Shown piece after piece: positions 55,725-64,000 of a DNA stretch of 64,000 nt. The stretch covers positions 1 through 64,000 of the forward strand of contig JAFTYF010000063.1 in NCBI GenBank assembly GCA_017461395.1, given 5' to 3'. This DNA comes from Ruminococcus sp. (lineage in GTDB: Bacteria > Bacillota > Clostridia > Oscillospirales > Ruminococcaceae). Position numbers and translations under genes: made by a program. Every line of letters starts with the position of its first letter. Positions within the stretch are counted from its first letter, which is position 1. The notes under the pieces were generated by a model that had not been told where the DNA came from, did not search any database, and saw only the letters and a program-made list of their open reading frames with translations.

Positions 55725-57493
55725 CAGTCCTGCTCCTTTCTGAGAAGCTCTGCAATTGCGGCGGAAATTTCAGTGATGAGCTTTGAAAATTCCTCGTCAG
55801 TGCGGTTTTCCTCAATGTATTTGAAACGTCCGATTTTTTCTCTTACAGGCAGAGTTGAGAGTTCTTCAATATCAGCGCCCTTGACAATTGCCTCGGCAGC
55901 TTCATCATTGAAATTGAGGATAAGCTGCATCATATAAAACTGTTTTTTCAGGCTTGTATAGGTGTCAACCTCATGGAAAGCAAGCTGGTGCAGGAAGTCC
56001 TCACGGATAGAACGTGCTGTTTCCATAAGGAGTCTGTCCTTAGCGGAAAGAGCGTCCATACCGATAAGTTTTACGATTTCCTTAAGCTCTGCTTCCTCGT
56101 TGAGAATTTCCATAAATCTTGCTCTGTTTTTCATCCAATCGGAAGATACGTTGTTGTCGTACCAGCCTGCAAGAGAATCGGCATAAAGCGAATAGCTTGT
56201 AAGCCAGTTGATTGCGGGGAAGTGTCTCTGGTAAGCAAGATTTGCGTCAAGTCCCCAGAAAACCTTAACAATTCTCAGTGTAGCCTGAGATACAGGCTCA
56301 GAGATGTCGCCGCCGGGAGGAGATACGGCTCCGATAACAGAAAGCGCACCTTCTCTTCCTTCTGTACCTGTGGAAATAACTCTGCCGGCACGCTCATAGA
56401 ACTGTGCAAGACGGCTTCCGAGATATGCAGGATAGCCTTCATCACCGGGCATTTCTTCAAGACGTCCTGACATTTCACGAAGAGCCTCGGCCCAGCGAGA
56501 TGTGGAGTCAGCCATAAGTGCGACAGAATAACCCATATCACGGTAATATTCGGCAATTGTAATACCTGTATATACAGAAGCTTCACGAGCAGCAACAGGC
56601 ATATCAGATGTGTTTGCAATAAGCACTGTACGCTCCATGAGGGATTTGCCGGTATTGGGATCAATAAGCTCAGGGAATTCGTTAAGAACGTCAGTCATTT
56701 CGTTTCCACGTTCACCGCAGCCGATATAAACGATGATATCTGCATCAGCCCACTTGGCAAGCTGATGCTGTGTAACGGTCTTTCCGCTTCCGAAAGGTCC
56801 GGGAATAGCCGCAACACCGCCTTTTGCGATCGGAAACAGACAGTCAACAACACGCTGTCCCGTTACGAGAGGCATTTCCGGAGAAAGCTTTTTCTTGTAG
56901 ATTCTTCCGCGGCGAACCGGCCATTTCTGAATAAGAGAAAGCTTTTTTTCGCCCTTTTCTGTTTCAAGGATGCATACTGTTTCATCAGCAGTGAATTCAC
57001 CCTCTGAAATTTTCTTTACAGTGCCCTCAATTCCGTTGGGAACCATGATTTTATGAAGAACAATATCCGTTTCGGGAACCGTTCCGATAACATCGCCGCC
57101 AGTCAACTTGTCTCCGACCTTGACCGTTGGAGTGAATTTCCATTTTGTTTCACGTTTCAGCGGAGGAACCTCTGCACCTCTCTGAAGATTGTTTCCGCAG
57201 AGCTTGCGGATTCCGTCAAGGGGACGCTGGATACCGTCAAAAATGCTTCCAATAAGTCCGGGACCAAGTTCAACGCTCATAGGTTCGCCGGTCGATTCAA
57301 CGGATTCACCCGTACCAAGGCCCGCGGTCTCCTCATATACCTGAATGGATGCCCTGTCGCCGTGCATTTCGATAATTTCACCAATAAGACGCTTGCTGCT
57401 TACACGAACTACGTCAAACATATTAGCGTCTCTCATGCCCTCGGCAACAACAAGGGGACCTGATATTTTTACTATTGTACCTTTACTGCTCAT
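55724..57493 (-). CDS. atpA: V/A-type ATPase subunit A (catalytic)
   Basis: 589 residues with P-loop GPFGSGKT near 232-239, GERGNEM downstream and the large non-homologous insert (about 110-200) that marks V/A-type A subunits. ATP hydrolysis or synthesis takes place here. It lies 63 bases after atpF and overlaps atpB by one base. Confidence 0.98.
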   Translation of the reverse strand: MSSKGTIVKISGPLVVAEGMRDANMFDVVRVSSKRLIGEIIEMHGDRASIQVYEETAGLGTGESVESTGEPMSVELGPGLIGSIFDGIQRPLDGIRKLCGNNLQRGAEVPPLKRETKWKFTPTVKVGDKLTGGDVIGTVPETDIVLHKIMVPNGIEGTVKKISEGEFTADETVCILETEKGEKKLSLIQKWPVRRGRIYKKKLSPEMPLVTGQRVVDCLFPIAKGGVAAIPGPFGSGKTVTQHQLAKWADADIIVYIGCGERGNEMTDVLNEFPELIDPNTGKSLMERTVLIANTSDMPVAAREASVYTGITIAEYYRDMGYSVALMADSTSRWAEALREMSGRLEEMPGDEGYPAYLGSRLAQFYERAGRVISTGTEGREGALSVIGAVSPPGGDISEPVSQATLRIVKVFWGLDANLAYQRHFPAINWLTSYSLYADSLAGWYDNNVSSDWMKNRARFMEILNEEAELKEIVKLIGMDALSAKDRLLMETARSIREDFLHQLAFHEVDTYTSLKKQFYMMQLILNFNDEAAEAIVKGADIEELSTLPVREKIGRFKYIEENRTDEEFSKLITEISAAIAELLRKEQD

Positions 57494-57556
57494 TGCAGAT
57501 TATTCGCCTCACTTTTCCAATGCATAGACGGTGAAATAAAAGACCATTTATGCATT

Positions 57557-57868
57557 TTAATTAAAAATGTCTGTACCGACAGCTTTTTCAACAGCTTCGT
57601 GGAGAGTACGCATACCCTCGCCGGTATTACCCTCGATTGCCGGAATAAGCACAATTGAGGGAAGCGTGCTGCTGTTGTATTTTTTTATTGTTTCACTGAC
57701 AAGCGCTGCTGCAGGTTCTGTAATGAAGATCACGGCATATCCGCCGGATGCAAGCTTGCCGATCAGTTTTTTTATTCTGTCAGCATCGGTCTCACGGAAT
57801 ACGGAAAGTCCCAGAGCCGCAAAGCCCGAGACGCTTGCGCTGTCTCCTATGACTGCTGCCTTATACAT
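57557..57868 (-). CDS. atpF: V/A-type ATPase subunit F
   Basis: A 103-residue small Rossmann-like subunit that binds the central stalk and may control coupling. KAAVIGDSASVSGFAALGLSVF and the VIFITEP strand are typical. It overlaps atpC by eight bases. Confidence 0.93.
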   Translation of the reverse strand: MYKAAVIGDSASVSGFAALGLSVFRETDADRIKKLIGKLASGGYAVIFITEPAAALVSETIKKYNSSTLPSIVLIPAIEGNTGEGMRTLHEAVEKAVGTDIFN

Positions 57869-58793
57869 AGAGCTTTCTCATCCTTTCCATGACCGTATTT
57901 TTATCGCTGCCTGATTCACGGCAGACTTTTATAATTCGTATATTTTTGATTTCGGCTTCTTTTGCGATATAGTATGCCGCAAGAGGCTCATAGCCGAAGG
58001 GGCTTGAACGTGTTGTTTCGGCGAGTTCAATAAGAACGTCGTCGCACCATTTTTCAAACTGTGCAGGAGATTCTCTGAGAGTATCTGCCGCTTCCTCGAA
58101 ACCGTGCTCCTCGATATAACTGAGAAGAGCTTCTGTACCCTCAACTGAAGCTTCAGCAAGAGTATTTTTTTCAAGCTTTTCTGTTCCACACAGAGCAGAT
58201 TCCGCAAATTTAAGGGATTTCTTCATGAGTGCGCATCTGTAGGCAATTTTTATATCAGAGCAGACTGCTGTAAGCTCAGCGTACTTCTTGATGAAGCTGC
58301 TTTTGCACTTGTCTGCTGATGAAATCATTGCTTTAAGAGCCGCTTTATCTATAAACGAATCAGAAAGCTGACCGTCCATTGTTTCCGTAAGAAGCTCATA
58401 AGCCTCAGAAGCCGTTTCTCTCATATATTCAGGAAGCCCGCTGTAATCCTTTGATGTAAATGCTTCGGATGCAAGCTTCGGCTCAAAATTTGAAGGGTAA
58501 ACGAAGTAATCCTCAGCATTTCTGCCTGAAATCACGGATTTGAGTGCTGCTTTGAGATTGTGAAAATCGTTTCTGTATAGCAGGATTTTCAGTTCTTCGT
58601 TATCAGGAGCATAACTTCTGAGCATTTCCCAGACCTCGGAAAGAGTGTTCTGAGCGGACTTTTTTGATTCAATAAGTCCGTTGAGATCCTCAGCAGAGTC
58701 CGCACCTATAAGCTGTTCGATGTCAGCAGGGCTGAGCAGAGAGCATTCCATTGCTCTGACTGCCGCAACTGCGCTTGCATATTCTGTGCTCAT
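57861..58793 (-). CDS. atpC: V/A-type ATPase subunit C
   Basis: A 310-residue, mostly helical funnel subunit joining the central stalk to the membrane ring. The AYRCALMKKSL and PFGYEPLAAYYIAKEAEIKNIRII segments match the family. ATG 58793 has AGGTGAT upstream; the longer in-frame start at 58877 lies inside atpE. It overlaps atpF by eight bases. Confidence 0.92.
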   Translation of the reverse strand: MSTEYASAVAAVRAMECSLLSPADIEQLIGADSAEDLNGLIESKKSAQNTLSEVWEMLRSYAPDNEELKILLYRNDFHNLKAALKSVISGRNAEDYFVYPSNFEPKLASEAFTSKDYSGLPEYMRETASEAYELLTETMDGQLSDSFIDKAALKAMISSADKCKSSFIKKYAELTAVCSDIKIAYRCALMKKSLKFAESALCGTEKLEKNTLAEASVEGTEALLSYIEEHGFEEAADTLRESPAQFEKWCDDVLIELAETTRSSPFGYEPLAAYYIAKEAEIKNIRIIKVCRESGSDKNTVMERMRKLYV

Positions 58794-58801
58794 ACTATCA
58801 C

Positions 58802-59395
58802 CTACCCGAACAGAGCCTTTGCTGCTGTATCTCTTACGTCTTCCTTTTCTGCCTCGATAATGGCACGGAAACTGCAATTTTCTATGATTTTTCCATATGA
58901 AAGAATGAAGCCGTCATCTATGTCAGCCGCTTCACGGGAAAGTGTGATACTTCCGCCTTTTGATTCAGCCGCAGAACAGATATTTTTTTCAAAATCCGCA
59001 GGCATTCTTTTAAGATCAGCAGCATTAAGCGAAACGATTCCTTCTCCGGAAGAAATATGCTTGGCAATAAGTTTCTCCAGCAGAGCAAAGTATTCCGGAG
59101 TTTCAAGCGAATGCAGGCGGCTGATAGTATTTTCAATAGCCTTGTCGATCTGCTCTACTTTGAATGCAAGTATTTTTCGCTTCATGGCTGAATCTGCCGA
59201 AGAACAGGCGTTCTCAAAATCAAGCCGGTTCTTTTTCGAAGCTTTTTCCATGTATTCGGAATAAGCCGTCTGTGCTTTAAGTTCAGCTTCCTCATGGATA
59301 GCGTTTATACGCTTGTCGGCAGCGTCAGTTATTCCTTTTTCGGCTTCTTTCTGTTTCAGGTCAATATTTTTGAGTATTTCGTCAAGTCCGGACAT
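58802..59395 (-). CDS. atpE: V/A-type ATPase subunit E (peripheral stalk)
   Basis: 197 residues: a long N-terminal coiled coil rich in Glu, Lys and Ala, then a globular C-terminal domain with FILSYGKIIENCSFRAIIEAEKED (family motif region). It forms the outer stalk with subunit H. AAGGAGGG lies upstream of the start. Confidence 0.93.
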   Translation of the reverse strand: MSGLDEILKNIDLKQKEAEKGITDAADKRINAIHEEAELKAQTAYSEYMEKASKKNRLDFENACSSADSAMKRKILAFKVEQIDKAIENTISRLHSLETPEYFALLEKLIAKHISSGEGIVSLNAADLKRMPADFEKNICSAAESKGGSITLSREAADIDDGFILSYGKIIENCSFRAIIEAEKEDVRDTAAKALFG

Positions 59396-59410
59396 TTTCC
59401 GCCCTCCTTG

Positions 59411-61868
<2,458 letters not shown>

Positions 61869-61887
61869 TGTTATATCACGCTCCTTT

Positions 61888-62196
61888 TCAGAAGTACTTT
61901 GCGATTATCGCATCGGCTGCTTTGTTCATATTTTTTTCCGCAGCCGCAGAAATTTCCTCAAGCTTTTTGCTGCATTTTTTTTCCGCGTTTTCCGTGTAGG
62001 ATGCAAGCTTTGCAAGATAATTGCTTCGTTCTTTTTCAGATTCAGCCGCAGCTTCGCCGAGTTTTTTCTGAACAGCAGCAGCTGCGCTTCCTGCTGCATT
62101 GTTTATTTTTTCCTCGCAGCCCTGCCTTGTTTCGGCTGTTTTTTTGTTTGCCGCTGCTTCAGCTTCAAGAATTTTCTTAATAGATTCAGACGCCAT
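61888..62196 (-). CDS. atpH: V/A-type ATPase subunit H/G (peripheral stalk coil)
   Basis: 102 residues of nearly unbroken Ala/Glu/Lys-rich coiled coil. First gene of the operon; the position before subunit I is standard for AhaH/NtpF. ATG 62196 is six bases after GGAGG; ATG 62202 abuts that site. Assigned by context and composition, since the family has little sequence signature. Confidence 0.85.
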   Translation of the reverse strand: MASESIKKILEAEAAANKKTAETRQGCEEKINNAAGSAAAAVQKKLGEAAAESEKERSNYLAKLASYTENAEKKCSKKLEEISAAAEKNMNKAADAIIAKYF

Positions 62197-62277
62197 TTTC
62201 ATCCTCCTGTCTTGTATAAGTATTATTGTACTGCTGAAGGCAGCTATACTCCTTCAAATGAAAAAACAATAATATTG

Positions 62278-62306
62278 ATTGTAACATATTTCTAACAAAA
62301 AGTCAA
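62278..62306 (-). promoter_or_regulatory. Promoter of the V/A-ATPase operon
   Basis: Minus strand TTGACT (62306-62301), 17-bp spacer, TACAAT (62283-62278), with TG one base upstream of the -10. Confidence 0.85.
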
Positions 62307-62402
62307 TAGTTTATATGTGAATTGTGCATATTTTTATGAAATTATAACTTGTTTAAATAATTTGTAAAAATTTCTGTTTTTTAATCCTTAACATTTTATT
62401 TA

Positions 62403-62431
62403 TTGAAAAAAACAACAGAATATGCTACAAT
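62403..62431 (+). promoter_or_regulatory. Promoter of the PPase-like gene
   Basis: TTGAAA 62403-62408, 17-bp spacer, TACAAT 62426-62431, extended by TG. Confidence 0.82.
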
Positions 62432-62480
62432 ATAGGTGATTAGACAGACTGGAATATAAAAAAATTTGCAGAGGTATAAA

Positions 62481-62804
62481 ATGATTGGAGATATTGTAAC
62501 AGTTACAGTCGATAGACCGCTCGGAAGCTATCATCCTCAATACAAGGATATGTATTATCCTATTAATTACGGATATATTGAAGGAATTATTGCTCCTGAC
62601 GGCGAGGAGCAAGACGCTTACATTTTAGGCGTAAATAAACCAGTTGACAAATTTACTGGTAAAATAATAGCAATAGTTCATAGATTTAATGACGTAGAAG
62701 AAAAATGGGTGGTTTGTCCAGTTGACGCGTCGTTTAACAAAGAGGAAATACTGGAGCAAATACTATTTCAAGAGCAGTATTATCAATCAGAAATTATAAT
62801 GTAA
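62481..62804 (+). CDS. Short inorganic-pyrophosphatase-like protein
   Basis: 107 residues, against about 175 in standard family I PPases. YYPINYGYIEG and DGEEQDAYILGV align with the substrate-binding and metal-binding core, but the C-terminal third of the normal enzyme is absent. Database entries of this short kind are commonly named inorganic pyrophosphatase; activity is uncertain. ATG 62481 follows AGAGGT; ATG 62466 is an alternative. Confidence 0.8.
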   Translation: MIGDIVTVTVDRPLGSYHPQYKDMYYPINYGYIEGIIAPDGEEQDAYILGVNKPVDKFTGKIIAIVHRFNDVEEKWVVCPVDASFNKEEILEQILFQEQYYQSEIIM

Positions 62805-62946
62805 ACCCCAATTTGTCAAACCAAATATTATCATATAACCTTTGGTGCTTAACGATTACAGTTGTTTTTTCTGCGGCTGACTTTTTTGGCAAGGTATAAT
62901 TGGTAAAGCAATACTAATAAATAATATGAGTCAGGAGGTATGTTAA

Positions 62947-64000
62947 ATGAAATTAAAAGGTATCATAAGCCTGCTTTTTTCAGCAGTGATTGCAGTAGGC
63001 GTGTGTCCGGATATTCCGGTGAAAGCAGAAGATGAAGTTGAAGAAAAGCTCATTGCGCTCACTTTTGATGACGGACCTAACACACATACAACGCCGAAGG
63101 TGCTTGATCTTCTGGAGGAGTATGACGCCCGTGCTTCGTTCTTTGTGATAGGAAAAAATATAAACGATGACAGTGCCGAAGTAATGAAAAGGGCATACGA
63201 AATGGGCTGCGAGATAGACAGTCATTCAAAAACTCATTCGGATATGTCTGTTATGAGCGCAGAGGAGATCAAGGCGGAAATAGCGTATGTTGATGAGTAT
63301 GTGTACTCGGTGATAGGAGAGTACCCGAAATTCTTCCGTGCGCCGTATCTGAATGTAAGCCAGACGATGTATGATTCGATTGATATTCCGTTTATAACGG
63401 GATTCAGCAGCGGTGACTCAAATGCTGAGAAAACGGCTCAGGAACGTGCGGAAACGGTTCTTTCATCTGCAAAGGACGGAGCGATTATTCTTATGCATGA
63501 TTTTTACGGCAATGATAAGACAGTCGAGGCGCTTAAAACGATATTGCCGGAGCTGAAATCTCAGGGATATGAATTTGTTACTCTCAGCGAACTGTTTGAA
63601 CGCAAGGGCGAAACACCTGTGCGGAATTTCTGCTACAGCGAGGTACAGAGACATATATGCAATGATTATACATTTTCCGAAAATCTTTTCATGGGAACAG
63701 TTACCGGAAACAATGAATGGGATGGCTGGAAAACTGCCATTCTGCTGAACGATTCGGGTCTGGGTAGTGTCGAATCTGATTTTGTGATTGAAGTTTCATA
63801 CGATAGTATTGCTCCGCCGATAATAGTGCTTCATCGCTGGAAAAGCTCTGAGGATAATCTGTGGAAGGCTGTAAAACCTGCGTATTATAATGGCAAAAAG
63901 GCTTGCTTCCGGAAAGCTGATATGCAGGCGGTGCTTGATTCATACGGTATGACATATGACGATATGGATTATATCATGGTTCGTACAAACTGGACTGAAA
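62947..64000 (+). CDS. Secreted polysaccharide deacetylase (NodB/CE4), cut by the window end
   Basis: 351 codons visible, open at the right edge. Signal peptide (about 1-27), then the CE4 domain with TFDDGPN (catalytic and metal Asp), SHSKTHSDM (metal His pair), FRAPYL and ILMHDF. From about 230 a second, beta-rich domain begins (W-rich, with LHRWKSSEDNLWKAV), which may bind carbohydrate. AGGAGG lies eight bases before ATG 62947. It would act on peptidoglycan, chitin- or xylan-type acetyl groups. Confidence 0.92.
   Translation, partial: MKLKGIISLLFSAVIAVGVCPDIPVKAEDEVEEKLIALTFDDGPNTHTTPKVLDLLEEYDARASFFVIGKNINDDSAEVMKRAYEMGCEIDSHSKTHSDMSVMSAEEIKAEIAYVDEYVYSVIGEYPKFFRAPYLNVSQTMYDSIDIPFITGFSSGDSNAEKTAQERAETVLSSAKDGAIILMHDFYGNDKTVEALKTILPELKSQGYEFVTLSELFERKGETPVRNFCYSEVQRHICNDYTFSENLFMGTVTGNNEWDGWKTAILLNDSGLGSVESDFVIEVSYDSIAPPIIVLHRWKSSEDNLWKAVKPAYYNGKKACFRKADMQAVLDSYGMTYDDMDYIMVRTNWTE

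Overview
The window looks like a chromosomal segment of a low-GC, Gram-positive anaerobe of the Clostridia, most like Ruminococcus (inferred from gene content; no search was run). Pointers are the Firmicutes order prp-rpmA-obg with an N-terminally extended L27, an Rnf complex together with a V/A-type ATPase, the rplS-lepB-rbgA-rnhB-yraN cluster, Thr-rich linkers in exported proteins, and many sigma-A promoters with 17-bp spacing. Nothing indicates phage, an insertion sequence or a CRISPR array.

Layout. 1-3.7 kb: prp (end), rpmA, obgE, mrnC, yebC, mntP. 3.7-5.1 kb: a MATE exporter (minus). 5.2-10.1 kb: a complete rnfCDGEAB operon. 10.1-13.9 kb: a phosphoesterase with altered metal ligands, then queD-queE-folE-queC-queF behind a consensus promoter, a candidate preQ1 riboswitch and a terminator. 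14-21.5 kb: maf, a DUF1015 gene, ligA, and addA without addB. 21.6-28.5 kb (minus): htrA, an ECF sigma factor with its membrane partner, a thioesterase, an LTA-synthase-family protein, and a YmfI-like reductase. 28.6-32.6 kb: DUF896, cdd, two radical-SAM-linked genes, a methyltransferase. 32.6-39.5 kb: rplS with a structured leader, three tandem signal peptidases (the middle one degenerate), rbgA, rnhB, yraN, thrC, a phosphoesterase. 39.5-45.6 kb: tig, clpP, clpX, a Cys-rich microprotein, clpC. 45.7-48.1 kb (minus): a three-gene sortase locus. 48.2-51.3 kb: a PflX-type radical SAM gene, then a second ECF sigma factor with its partner. 51.3-51.6 kb: a multi-hairpin repeat. 51.6-53.5 kb (minus): mrp, tRNA-Pro(GGG), a GNAT gene. 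53.6-62.2 kb (minus): a nine-gene V/A-ATPase operon (H-I-K-E-C-F-A-B-D). 62.4-64 kb: a short PPase-like gene and a polysaccharide deacetylase cut by the window end.

How the parts fit. Rnf would couple ferredoxin:NAD+ electron transfer to an ion gradient. The ATPase proteolipid carries the residues known as Na+ ligands in Enterococcus hirae NtpK, so a sodium circuit between the two is plausible. The queuosine operon covers GTP to preQ1. Envelope functions are prominent: three signal peptidases, HtrA, an LTA-synthase-family protein, a sortase, and two ECF sigma/membrane-partner pairs that share a TGTCACAT-type upstream motif.

The most unusual items are the pseudo-signal-peptidase (catalytic Ser to Ala, Lys to His, plus a one-base frameshift in box E), the compact sortase locus with a non-canonical sorting signal, the recurrent hairpin repeats, and the structured RNA around rplS. 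No stretch longer than 300 bases lacks a gene or RNA; the larger gaps are described in their own entries.
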